From the IMG/VR virus record IMGVR_UViG_3300025426_000098, positions 1 through 28,176 of that record: a stretch of 28,176 bases of DNA; one strand, written 5' to 3'. Made by a program: the position numbers and the translations under genes. Numbering within the stretch: the stretch's first letter is position 1; every line of letters begins with the position of its first letter. This document shows, piece after piece, positions 14,830 through 23,249 of the stretch. This stretch comes from a virus. A model generated the notes under the pieces. The model saw only the letters and a program-made list of their open reading frames with translations. It was not told where the DNA came from and did no database searches.

Positions 14830-15720
14830 ATGGCATATCCAATCGTACCTAGTACATACGGTTTTCGCCCAGTAAATCTTATTGGTGGTCAAGTTTTCTC
14901 TGGATCGACTCGTCAGATTCCTATCCAGTACGGCTTTGGCACTAATATTTTTTACGGTGATGTCGTAGGTATTTCACGTGGCTTTATCACACGCTCCACA
15001 GTTACTACTGGTGCTGGCGCTACTACTGGCGCAGCAGGTAATGGAACTGTAGGTGTGTTTTTAGGCTGCAACTACACAGACCCTGTTACCAAGCAAAAGC
15101 GCTACAGCCAATATTGGCCCGCAAGCACTTTAGCTGGTGATGCTTATGCAGTTGTTACTGATGATCCAGATACTTTATTCCAAGTTGCTGTTGCTTCAAC
15201 CCAAGGCGCTACCGCTATTGGTTCTGTTGCTACTGCAATGATCGGTTTAAACATCGCTGGTTCTGATTTAGCTGGTAACTTAAATACTGGCGATTCTTAC
15301 AATGGTGTTTTGGCTTCTAACGTTGGTAACAACGCAACATTGCCATTCCGTATCGTTGATTTGAAGCGTGATTCAGCTATTCAGTTCACTGCTACTTATA
15401 CAAGTGGTACAGGCACATTAACTGTTTCAGCTTTGCCTTCTAACTTGTTAGTTGGTACTGAAGTTGGTTATATTGCTTCAAACGGTCAATATGTTGGTAC
15501 AGGCGCTTATGTTTCGACATTTGCTGCTGCTGGCTCTACTTCAGTTGTATTGAATAGTGCTCAAGTAACAGTAAATAGTCCAACAGGCACTGCATCTACT
15601 GCAATGACTATTCCTGCTTCAAGCACTTTGGTGTTTACTCAGTATCCAGAAGTTTACGTTAAGTTTAACTTTGGTTTACACGAGTATTACAACAATACTG
15701 CTCAAGCTGTAACACTTTAA
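14830..15720 (+). CDS. Probable head decoration or structural protein, 296 aa
   Basis: Rich in Gly, Ser, Thr, Val and Ala with mostly beta-strand patterns, and lying directly before the major capsid gene, where decoration or stabilising proteins are usual. AGGAG lies before ATG 14830. Residues about 180-260 look like an inserted beta domain (TYTSGTGTLTVSALPSNL). No catalytic motif. It could also be a minor capsid protein. Confidence 0.7.
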   Translation: MAYPIVPSTYGFRPVNLIGGQVFSGSTRQIPIQYGFGTNIFYGDVVGISRGFITRSTVTTGAGATTGAAGNGTVGVFLGCNYTDPVTKQKRYSQYWPASTLAGDAYAVVTDDPDTLFQVAVASTQGATAIGSVATAMIGLNIAGSDLAGNLNTGDSYNGVLASNVGNNATLPFRIVDLKRDSAIQFTATYTSGTGTLTVSALPSNLLVGTEVGYIASNGQYVGTGAYVSTFAAAGSTSVVLNSAQVTVNSPTGTASTAMTIPASSTLVFTQYPEVYVKFNFGLHEYYNNTAQAVTL

Positions 15721-15735
15721 TCTAAGGAGCATTAA

Positions 15736-16638
15736 ATGGCTATTTCTCGTGCACAACTACTGAAAGAGTTGCTCCCCGGTTTGAATGCATTGTTCGGACT
15801 TGAGTATGCTCGTTATGGTGAAGAACACAAAGAGATCTACGAAACTGAGACCTCTGAGCGTTCTTTTGAAGAAGAAACAAAACTGTCAGGCTTTAGCGCT
15901 GCACCAGTCAAACCCGAAGGCAATGCCATCGCTTATGACAATGCGCAAGAAGCATGGACAGCTCGCTACAACCACGAAACTATTGCCCTTGGCTTTAGCT
16001 TGACTGAAGAAGCAATCGAAGACAACCTCTACGATTCTTTGTCAGCTCGCTACACCAAAGGTCTAGCTCGTGCTATGGCTTATACCAAGCAGGTAAAAGC
16101 TGCTGCTGTATTGAACAACGGTTTTAACGCTGCCTACACTTATGGTGACGGTCAAGCATTGTTCAGCACTGCACACCCATTGGTTAACGGCGGTACTAAC
16201 GCTAACACTCCTTCAACTCCTGCTGACTTGAACGAAACCGCATTGGAAAATGCTGTTATTCAAATCGCTGCATGGACTGATGAGCGTGGCTTACTGATCG
16301 CTGCTAAACCACGTAAATTGGTTGTTCCACCTGCATTGCAATTCGTTGCTACTCGTTTGTTAGAAACCGAACTCCGTGTTGGTACTAACAACAACGACAT
16401 CAACGCAATCAAGAACAATGGTTCTGTTCCAGAAGGTTACACAATTAACCACTTCTTGACAGCTACCAATGCATGGTTCCTGACAACTGATGTTCCAAAT
16501 GGTTTGAAACACTTTGTACGTACACCACTCCAGAATTCTATGGACGGTGATTTCGATACTGGTAACGTCCGTTACAAGTCTCGTGAGCGTTACAGCTTTG
16601 GTGTATCAGATCCATTAGGTGTATACGGTTCTTACTAA
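15736..16638 (+). CDS. Major capsid protein, Mu gpT-like (HK97 fold), 300 aa
   Basis: Forms the icosahedral shell. The whole length resembles the Mu-like major head subunit gpT family (PF10124): AISRAQLLKELLPGLNALFG at the N-terminus, an E-loop region around KLSGFSAAPVKPEG, ALGFSLTEEAIEDNLYDSL, and FSTAHPLVNGGTNANTPS in the middle. The usual length is about 300 aa. TAAGGAG is well placed before ATG 15736. A strong terminator ends the operon 37 bases on. No protease gene is nearby and no N-terminal cleaved domain is obvious. Confidence 0.92.
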   Translation: MAISRAQLLKELLPGLNALFGLEYARYGEEHKEIYETETSERSFEEETKLSGFSAAPVKPEGNAIAYDNAQEAWTARYNHETIALGFSLTEEAIEDNLYDSLSARYTKGLARAMAYTKQVKAAAVLNNGFNAAYTYGDGQALFSTAHPLVNGGTNANTPSTPADLNETALENAVIQIAAWTDERGLLIAAKPRKLVVPPALQFVATRLLETELRVGTNNNDINAIKNNGSVPEGYTINHFLTATNAWFLTTDVPNGLKHFVRTPLQNSMDGDFDTGNVRYKSRERYSFGVSDPLGVYGSY

Positions 16639-16675
16639 GAACTACCCCCCTGTTGGTTTAGACTGATAGGTGCAG

Positions 16676-16704
16676 CCCCCGCCCAAAAAGCGGGGGTTTG
16701 CTTT
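16676..16704 (+). terminator. Rho-independent terminator after the capsid gene
   Basis: CCCCCGC (16676-16682) pairs with GCGGGGG (16690-16696) around a CCAAAAA loop, followed by TTTGCTTTT. It ends the packaging and head operon at the junction with the opposing glycan cassette. Confidence 0.85.
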
Positions 16705-17426
16705 TATAGGACTAGATCAAATCCCGGTGGAATGCAAATTAAATCATGTTGTTGGGGTGGAACTGAATAGCCCATGCTTTCAAAGAAAGCGATAATATTT
16801 CCAGCATTAGACTTATGTTGCTCAACCATAAATACAGGTTTATAACAATCAATCCAGTCTTCAGCAGCAAAAAGTGCTTGCTCTTCCATACCCTCAATGT
16901 CCATTTTGATAAGATCAACGTGCTCGTTAAACCAATGCAAAGGGTAGACTTCAACTCTTTCGGTATGGTTTTTAACCATATCCATGTTGTCTGATTTATC
17001 AATTGGCAATAATTCATAACCACCAAAGTTTTGATAAGAATCGTAATCTGGCAAAGTTGCATCAATGTGATCTATTTCATCGTTTCCAATTGCAAAATTA
17101 TGGCAACTAACATTGCGTAGCCCGTTTAAACTTACCATTCCACAAAGTTGATAAAAGATTTGACGCTGCGCTTCAAAAGCCCGAACAGAAACTTGGTCTT
17201 TAAACGTGTTTGCTATGGCAAGAGTATGAGTGCCAATATTGGCTCCTACGTCATAAAATACTACGTGTTGTTTTTTTACCAATAACTTTTCAATAATTTT
17301 TTTAAGTAGGTTAATTTGATCACGCTCAAAGTAACCAGTACGCTGCACATCTCCGCATACACCCCTATCATTTTTATTTAAAATTAACAGTCCATATTCT
17401 GTATTAACGGCAAAGTTGGGATTCAT
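16704..17426 (-). CDS. FkbM-family SAM-dependent methyltransferase, 240 aa
   Basis: Family members methylate sugars or lipids. Seen: motif I YDVGANIGTHTLA at residues 58-70, an acidic residue after strand 2 (FEAQ, near 84-87) for the SAM ribose, and HVDLIKMDIEGMEEQAL at about 169-185, the FkbM signature. The start ATG 17426 overlaps the previous gene's stop (ATGA) with AAAGGA upstream. It is the last gene of the three-gene minus-strand cassette and runs into the capsid operon end. The substrate, probably a surface sugar on host or virion, is unknown. Confidence 0.87.
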   Translation of the reverse strand: MNPNFAVNTEYGLLILNKNDRGVCGDVQRTGYFERDQINLLKKIIEKLLVKKQHVVFYDVGANIGTHTLAIANTFKDQVSVRAFEAQRQIFYQLCGMVSLNGLRNVSCHNFAIGNDEIDHIDATLPDYDSYQNFGGYELLPIDKSDNMDMVKNHTERVEVYPLHWFNEHVDLIKMDIEGMEEQALFAAEDWIDCYKPVFMVEQHKSNAGNIIAFFESMGYSVPPQQHDLICIPPGFDLVL

Positions 17427-18190
17427 AGTATTTCCTTTAAAAATTCTTTGGTCATTTCCATGCCACGATCAAATGAAGCATCCACATCTTTATAGCGAAA
17501 TACCTTCATAACACCGTCTTTAATATATGGGTCAATAAACATTTCATCACGTGGTGGGTCGATATAATCTCCAAGCCATACGAACGTAGGAATACGATTC
17601 ATAGCACTCATTGTTTTAATGCCACTATCTGCTCCAATAACTGCATGACATTGATTTACGTAAGCCAAGCTTTTTGCTGGATTGCTATGGCAAACAAGCT
17701 TTAAGCTTTCGCTTTCTTTTAAATTAATACCTTTTAATTCGCTTTCTAAACCAAATGCCATCAAGTTGTAATCATCAGATACAAGTTCTTTAATTACACG
17801 GGCTGGGATGGACTTCAAAATCATGCCAAATTTCTTTTGAGTATCAATAGAATATGCGCTACCGTTGATATGAACACCAACTACGGGTTTACCATTAGTA
17901 AATAATGGTTTTTCAAGATCAAATGGAAATTCAGCAAAATACTGAGCATGTGGGCAGTGAACCCAATTAATAGACTTGTTTAAACTATTTAAAAAGTGAT
18001 TTTGACCGTCCAAAGTTTCAAAGATATGCAATGGATCAACGGGGATTCCAATCGTGTCAAAAAACTCTTTAGCGCCCTGTAAATGGGTTACTGAGGCATA
18101 TTTATAAGGTTTATCTTTGTTAGCATCAATAAAAGGCAAACACTGCAAAAAATCTCCAATACCGCCCAACAATAAAATTACTTGCTCCAT
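17423..18190 (-). CDS. GT9-like (heptosyltransferase-type) glycosyltransferase, 255 aa
   Basis: GT-B fold resembling ADP-heptose:LPS transferases. Seen: the N-terminal GGIGDFLQCLPFI (residues 9-21) and, in the second domain, CHAVIGADSGIKTMSAMNRIPTF, the GT9 donor-binding pattern with acidic then Ser-Gly. It is shorter than typical heptosyltransferases (about 320-350 aa), so the first domain is reduced. ATG 18190 lies inside the end of the TPR gene (13-base overlap) with AGAGGA nine bases upstream. It probably acts with the other two cassette genes; donor and acceptor are unknown. Confidence 0.78.
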   Translation of the reverse strand: MEQVILLLGGIGDFLQCLPFIDANKDKPYKYASVTHLQGAKEFFDTIGIPVDPLHIFETLDGQNHFLNSLNKSINWVHCPHAQYFAEFPFDLEKPLFTNGKPVVGVHINGSAYSIDTQKKFGMILKSIPARVIKELVSDDYNLMAFGLESELKGINLKESESLKLVCHSNPAKSLAYVNQCHAVIGADSGIKTMSAMNRIPTFVWLGDYIDPPRDEMFIDPYIKDGVMKVFRYKDVDASFDRGMEMTKEFLKEIL

Positions 18191-19788
18191 TTAATTAAGT
18201 CCTCTTTAATGTTTTGTACTACTGATTCCCAGTCGCCCAACTTGGGCTGGCGGTAAAGTTTTAAGGTGGGATACCAAGGGCTATCGGTTCTGTCCATGAA
18301 CCAGCGCCAACAAGTATCAAAACGATTCATCATCCATACTTCTTTGCCCATAGCAGCCGCTACGTGAGCCGTAGACGTGTCAACAGCAATCACTAGGTCT
18401 AGGCTCCAAATATAAGCTGCGGTGTCTGCAAAGTCCTTAAAAAGCGGTGTATGGTTACACATTATGGATCTCCAACCTAAACAATTGTAAAGTTCTTGCT
18501 CTGGTCCTTCGCCCTTTTGTAAAGAATAAAAGTTAACATTGTCAACTTTTAGTGGAAGTAAACGTTCTAAGGAGATATTTCTACGCTCATTGACAGCCCA
18601 AACTTCTGGCTGATCAGGTCTAAACCCTCCAGACCAAACCAAACCAACATTCTTTTTTCCATTTGCCAAAAGCATTGGAGAAAAATATTCAACTAAAGCG
18701 GGATCGGGTTTTAAATAAATACCATAAGGAATGCTATCCATACGTGTTTTAAACGCATAAGGAAGGCTCATAAGAGGAATATGCAAATCAAACGGCGGAA
18801 TAGGATCTCCCGTAGTAACAACTTGATCAACACCCTCTAAAGATGTAAGCAATTTAACCAGAGGCTTTTCAGTGCCAAGAATCACTGTAGCTCCAGCTTC
18901 TTTGGCTAATTTAGCATAACGGCAAAACTGCAACATATCGCCAAGACCTTGCTCGCCATGAATAAATAGTATCTTGCCGTTTAAACTTTGTGTACCATCG
19001 TAGCAAATGCCGGGTAAGTTTCGTCTTGGATAAGTTGTTCTATTCCAGCGCCATTCGTGCTCTTCCCAAGCAACATCATATTCACCACGTAATAAGTAGC
19101 ACAAAGATCTATTAAAACGAGCATCAGCAAGATTGGGGTCTATCTCCACAGCTTTGTTGTAGTCAGCCAAAGCTTCATCTGGTCTGCCCAAGTTTTGATA
19201 AACCAACCCACGGTTATTATAAAAAGCTTCTACCCCTTTGGGGTTTTGTTTGATTCCAGCGTCATAACATGATAAAGTTTCTTCCATGCGATGCAATTTT
19301 TGCAGGGCTATCCCTTTGTTGTTATATGCCTCTGCAAAGCGTGGATTGATTTTAAGTGCTTGATTATAAAGATCAATTTCCTCTTCAGTTCTATGAAGAC
19401 TGCCAACTACAATGCCTTTGTTGTAATAAGCTTCTGCATATCTAGGGTTTATTTTTAGAGCATTATCAAAATCCATGATAGCTAACTCTGGTTGCTTTAA
19501 TGCTTGAAATACATTAGCTCTATTATTTAAAGCTACGGCATTATTTGGGTGTCTTTCTATAGACTTATTAAAAAATTCTAAAGCCGCAAGATAGTTTTTA
19601 ACACTGCCCAAAATGCACCCAATTAAATGATAGGCATCTGGATGATCTGGCTGCTCTTTAATGATTTGCTCACACAAAAGAATTGCTCTTTGATTGTCTC
19701 CGCTTTCTTGGCTTTTTTGAGCTTGAATAAGACGAGCAATGTTTTGATCTTTGAGTGGTTTAATTTTGGTAACGTTCTTATTTTTCAT
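18178..19788 (-). CDS. TPR-repeat glycosyltransferase, 536 aa
   Basis: Residues about 15-255 hold roughly seven 34-residue TPRs (for example AEAYYNKGIVVGSLHRTEEE). Residues about 275-536 form a GT-B glycosyltransferase domain of the GT9/SPINDLY-related type, with GEQGLGDMLQFCRYAKLAKE, PLMSLPYAF, DLVIAVDTSTAHVAAAMGKE and WRWFMDRTDSPWYPTLKLYR. The closest known relatives, by pattern, are widespread TPR sugar transferases in aquatic bacteria and phages. The start ATG 19788 has no clear ribosome site. It is first in the cassette, so it may be transcribed from a promoter directly upstream. Confidence 0.87.
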   Translation of the reverse strand: MKNKNVTKIKPLKDQNIARLIQAQKSQESGDNQRAILLCEQIIKEQPDHPDAYHLIGCILGSVKNYLAALEFFNKSIERHPNNAVALNNRANVFQALKQPELAIMDFDNALKINPRYAEAYYNKGIVVGSLHRTEEEIDLYNQALKINPRFAEAYNNKGIALQKLHRMEETLSCYDAGIKQNPKGVEAFYNNRGLVYQNLGRPDEALADYNKAVEIDPNLADARFNRSLCYLLRGEYDVAWEEHEWRWNRTTYPRRNLPGICYDGTQSLNGKILFIHGEQGLGDMLQFCRYAKLAKEAGATVILGTEKPLVKLLTSLEGVDQVVTTGDPIPPFDLHIPLMSLPYAFKTRMDSIPYGIYLKPDPALVEYFSPMLLANGKKNVGLVWSGGFRPDQPEVWAVNERRNISLERLLPLKVDNVNFYSLQKGEGPEQELYNCLGWRSIMCNHTPLFKDFADTAAYIWSLDLVIAVDTSTAHVAAAMGKEVWMMNRFDTCWRWFMDRTDSPWYPTLKLYRQPKLGDWESVVQNIKEDLIKWSK

Positions 19789-19794
19789 ATTTGA

Positions 19795-19825
19795 ATTCTA
19801 TCATCAAAAAACTAAAAAAGAACAA
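19795..19825 (-). promoter_or_regulatory. Candidate promoter of the glycan cassette (weak)
   Basis: On the minus strand, TTGTTC (19820-19825) directly follows GTTTAAAC and is followed, after 19 bases, by TAGAAT (19795-19800). A start point about seven bases on would fall on the ATG at 19788, so the mRNA could be leaderless, which would fit the missing ribosome site. Confidence 0.3.
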
Positions 19826-19850
19826 GTTTAAACTTGCAAGATGTTTAAAC
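19826..19850. repeat. Pair of GTTTAAAC palindromes between divergent genes
   Basis: Copies at 19826-19833 and 19843-19850, 17 bases start to start. The first extends to the 14-bp palindrome CAAGTTTAAACTTG. They flank TTGCAA (19834-19839), itself a palindrome and the -35 candidate of the rightward promoter. The arrangement is that of an operator over two divergent promoters. Confidence 0.7.
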
Positions 19851-19862
19851 TTAGTGTATAAA
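19834..19862 (+). promoter_or_regulatory. Sigma-70-like promoter for the virion gene at 19953
   Basis: TTGCAA (19834-19839) and TATAAA (19857-19862) at the ideal 17-base spacing. GTTTAAAC lies inside the spacer (19843-19850), and another lies right before the -35. The predicted leader is about 85 bases. This is the best promoter match in the window. Confidence 0.55.
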
Positions 19863-19952
19863 TACAACTATCTGGGTGATTCGCCTATTCCACCACTGCC
19901 CCAGCAGACGATGCAAAGATCGGGATAGGTACTTTTGCATAAGGAGTCCATT

Positions 19953-20669
19953 ATGGGACGTAGTACATTTGAAGGTCCAGTCTTAGCTGGAGATAATCGT
20001 TTTGGTCCACAACGTGACGTTGGCGGTGTTCTTTTAACCCAATACGCATTCTTAGATTTTTCTAAAACAACTCCCGGCACCGCTGGTTATGCAGGTGGTT
20101 CTAGTGTTTTTGTTACACCTAATAATATTCCTAACAATATTGCAACTATTTGGACTCCACAATCTGGTTCATACAGCACTAGCGGTCCAACTGTAGCTAC
20201 TGTTCCTACTGCTGATGCTGCTGGTACTATTTATCGTGGTGTTTCTTTCTTGTTGCCAGCTAGTTCATATTTAAAATCTATTGAAGTTGACTATATTGCA
20301 ACCCCAACTGATGCTGCAACATTGACACCAAATACTATTGCCTACTATTGCTCAAATCAGTTTGTAACTTCTGCTACTGGTGCTGTATATGCAAGCATTG
20401 CTTCAAACTCTGCTTCTACAGTTGGTCGTACTTCTGCTACCTTTACAGCTACTCAATATGCAAACAGCCAGTCCACTTTGCAAGACGTGCAAAATATTCA
20501 ACCCGGTAACCAACCAACTTGGTTCAGCCAAGTAGTTATTACCGCTGCCATGACTGGTAACAGTGTTGGATCTCCTACATCTGGAAAACTTGCATTTACA
20601 ATTAGTTATGTTCAAGCCGATACTAATATTGGAAATAGTTCAACCTATCCATATGGTAACTTTGACTAA
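19953..20669 (+). CDS. Probable virion structural protein, 238 aa
   Basis: Start ATG 19953 has AAGGAG six bases upstream; a TTG 18 bases earlier is in frame but has no site. N-terminus MGRSTFEGPVLAGDNRFGPQRDVG is of a kind repeated in head-fibre or decoration proteins of aquatic phages; the rest is beta-rich with many Thr/Ser/Ala. It is followed by its own terminator, so it may be made at a different level from the next gene. It could be a decoration or vertex protein. Confidence 0.7.
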   Translation: MGRSTFEGPVLAGDNRFGPQRDVGGVLLTQYAFLDFSKTTPGTAGYAGGSSVFVTPNNIPNNIATIWTPQSGSYSTSGPTVATVPTADAAGTIYRGVSFLLPASSYLKSIEVDYIATPTDAATLTPNTIAYYCSNQFVTSATGAVYASIASNSASTVGRTSATFTATQYANSQSTLQDVQNIQPGNQPTWFSQVVITAAMTGNSVGSPTSGKLAFTISYVQADTNIGNSSTYPYGNFD

Positions 20670-20678
20670 TAATCCGAT

Positions 20679-20701
20679 GGGGAACTTCGGTTCCCCTTTT
20701 T
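20679..20701 (+). terminator. Textbook terminator with UUCG tetraloop
   Basis: GGGGAAC (20679-20685), loop TTCG, GTTCCCC (20690-20696), then five T. It ends the 238 aa gene's transcript at least partly; the next gene begins 19 bases later, so some read-through or a further promoter is needed. Confidence 0.85.
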
Positions 20702-20719
20702 AAAATTTAAGGAGATATT

Positions 20720-23248
20720 ATGTCAGGTGCATGGAGTTTATTGAATTTCTTTTCGCCCAATACCCAAACGGGTGCTATGGGTACACAAACTGCCTCTACC
20801 CCATTAACGGGTATTGATGGCGCTGCTCAATTTGTTGCTCCTCAACGTTTGCGTGACGTTGTAGGAAAACTTAAAGTTTCACAATCACAAAACATTTATG
20901 ATGCTGACTTTGAATATGGTGTCCAGCCTTTGCGTTGGGAACAGTTTATTCAAAACGTATCAGGTCAAGCATACATTGTCCAAAACCCCGGTTTAGGTGG
21001 TGTATCAATGAACATCGGTGGTGGCAACACTCCCGGTGACATTACCATTCGTCAATCACGTCCTTACCATCGCTATCAGCCCGGTAAAACGATGTATATG
21101 GCTTCTAACGTAAACTTTGGTTCATCGGTTAGCGGTCAGACACAACGTGTTGGTATTTTTGATGATTCTAACGGTATTTTCTTTTTGCAAAGTGGCGCAC
21201 CTTATCCCGGTAATCCATATGCAATGTATTGCGTAATTCGTTCCGACTCAGGTGGTTTGCCAGTAGATCAAGTATTCCCAATGGAAGCTTGGAATGGTAA
21301 TAAGAATATTATCAATGCTATTGACTGGACTAAGGTTCAGATGATTTGGATGGAATATGCTTGGTATGGTGCTGGTGCACTTCGTTGGGGTGTAGTCATC
21401 AACGGTGAACCTTGGGTTATCCATCAAGTTGGTACAGGTAATGGTGTAGTAAACGGAACAGCTCAGGTTAAACCTTGGAGCCGTACCGGTAATCTACCAG
21501 TTCGCTACGAGCAACGTGATAATGGCTCTTCTGGTCAATCTTTAATGACCCACTATGGTGTGTCAGTATTGGTTGAGGGCGGCATTGATAAACAGCGTGG
21601 ATTTACCTATTCTTATGGTAACTATGCAGCTTCTCAACAGCGTAGTTTGACTGGTGCAGTAACTCGTTACCCAGCTATGTCATTCCGCATGAGAGCGATT
21701 GGTTCAGATATTTTTGACCAAACTAACGCTGCTGCTACTGGCGGTACTCCGCAGACTTTGACAATTAGCGCAGCTACTCCAGCAATTTCTTCTGTTGTAG
21801 GTCAATCTAGTGGCGGTCAAGCTTTGGTTACCTTTGCATCTCCTCATGGATATGCAGTAACTAACCCAGCCAATGCTAATAGCCCAGCTCAATATATTAC
21901 TTTAAGTTCATTTACTGAAACTGCATCTATTACTGGCTATTCGATTGCCAGCGCAACATTAACAGTAACTACAATTACTGCTGGTGCTATTCAATCTGGT
22001 ATGTCATTGACTGGTACTGGAATTGCTTCTGGAACCACAATTACTTCTCAATTAACCGCAACTAGCGCTGCTGTTGGATCACAAGCTTATTCTAGCGGTG
22101 GTGCAATCGGTTCTAGCGTTGTTGTATTGGCGGCTGGCACTGGATTTGCAGTGGGTCAATTAATTGCTGGTACAGGTATTCAAGCAGGTACATACATTAC
22201 TGCTGTTAACGGTGCAACCATTACTGTAAACAAAACATTTACAGCACAAGTTGCTGGTACAGTTACATCATATGCAGTAGGCGGTGTTGGTACATATCAG
22301 TTAAGCTCTGCTCAAACTGGTGTATCTGGAACTTTAACTGCTATAACAACTTATGCAGCGCAGACTTGGTTGATTCAATCTGTTCCAACAACAAGCACAA
22401 TGATTCTTCCAATTTTATTGGTAAATGGCGCAACATTGACTTCTACTCCAACAGCAACATATTGGGGTGCAAATCAATGGGTTGGTAAATCAGTTTATTA
22501 TCAGGCAGCATTGCCAAGCCTTACTGGTGCAGCAATTGGAGCAGCTACTGTAATTGGTGGTGTAACTCAATTCCCTGTAACTTTAAGTTTTGCAGCAATT
22601 ACCAGTTTGGCAACCAACAACGTTATTACTATCTCTGGCGCAGCACCTACCCAATACAATGGTATTTTTAACGTAACAGCGCTAAATGCTACTCAGGCAC
22701 AGATCTATTTACCATCTAGTCCGAATGCAATTACTTTGGCTGGTCAAACTATTACATCGCCATATACAGCTCGTATTACAAGTAATACAACTTCTGCTAT
22801 TACTTTTGGTGATATTGTGACTGGTAATCCGTTGCCTAACGCACCAACTGCTGGCTGTTCATATCAGATTGGTTTGATTGATCGTGGACAATTGTTACCA
22901 CAAACATTGTTGACTAATACTAGCCAAACAGCTTTGATTGAGTTAATTGCTAGTACACCAACCAATCAGCTATCATTGCAAAATGCATCGTTTAAACCTT
23001 TGAATACACTTGGTTCATTTAATTCATTTGCTGAGGTTGATTTATCAGCAATTGGATTAAGTGGTGGTGAAGTAGTTTACGCATTCTCAACTCCAAATAA
23101 TGCACTGCAACAATTGGATTTGACTAACTTCTTCCCTGTATTGACCAACATTAAAGGTAACGTAGCTGATATTTTGACGGTTGCTATTACTACAAGCCAA
23201 ACTACCGTAGTTCAAGTTAACGTAGTTTGTCAGGAAGCGATGGCTTAA
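20720..23248 (+). CDS. Large virion protein, fibre- or surface-like, 842 aa
   Basis: The N-terminal half (1-350) appears to be a compact beta-rich structural domain (for example YQPGKTMYMASNVNFG, IDWTKVQMIWMEYAWYG, LVEGGIDKQRGFTYSYGNYA). Residues about 350-560 contain Gly/Thr/Ser repeats such as GMSLTGTGIASGTTITSQ and GQLIAGTGIQAGTYITAV, a beta-rich repeat found in phage fibres. The C-terminal third is beta-rich without an enzymatic motif. AAGGAG lies before ATG 20720. It is the largest post-capsid gene and may be a head fibre or tail needle/fibre. Confidence 0.7.
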   Translation: MSGAWSLLNFFSPNTQTGAMGTQTASTPLTGIDGAAQFVAPQRLRDVVGKLKVSQSQNIYDADFEYGVQPLRWEQFIQNVSGQAYIVQNPGLGGVSMNIGGGNTPGDITIRQSRPYHRYQPGKTMYMASNVNFGSSVSGQTQRVGIFDDSNGIFFLQSGAPYPGNPYAMYCVIRSDSGGLPVDQVFPMEAWNGNKNIINAIDWTKVQMIWMEYAWYGAGALRWGVVINGEPWVIHQVGTGNGVVNGTAQVKPWSRTGNLPVRYEQRDNGSSGQSLMTHYGVSVLVEGGIDKQRGFTYSYGNYAASQQRSLTGAVTRYPAMSFRMRAIGSDIFDQTNAAATGGTPQTLTISAATPAISSVVGQSSGGQALVTFASPHGYAVTNPANANSPAQYITLSSFTETASITGYSIASATLTVTTITAGAIQSGMSLTGTGIASGTTITSQLTATSAAVGSQAYSSGGAIGSSVVVLAAGTGFAVGQLIAGTGIQAGTYITAVNGATITVNKTFTAQVAGTVTSYAVGGVGTYQLSSAQTGVSGTLTAITTYAAQTWLIQSVPTTSTMILPILLVNGATLTSTPTATYWGANQWVGKSVYYQAALPSLTGAAIGAATVIGGVTQFPVTLSFAAITSLATNNVITISGAAPTQYNGIFNVTALNATQAQIYLPSSPNAITLAGQTITSPYTARITSNTTSAITFGDIVTGNPLPNAPTAGCSYQIGLIDRGQLLPQTLLTNTSQTALIELIASTPTNQLSLQNASFKPLNTLGSFNSFAEVDLSAIGLSGGEVVYAFSTPNNALQQLDLTNFFPVLTNIKGNVADILTVAITTSQTTVVQVNVVCQEAMA

Positions 23249-23249
23249 T

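Noticed and set aside
18748-18756. GTTTTAAAC as another copy of the octamer
   Set aside because: It has one extra T, so it is not the exact palindrome; not counted.
18250-19790. Tandem repeats in the TPR gene as a CRISPR or mobile repeat
   Set aside because: They are degenerate 102-base coding units of the 34-residue TPRs, without spacers.
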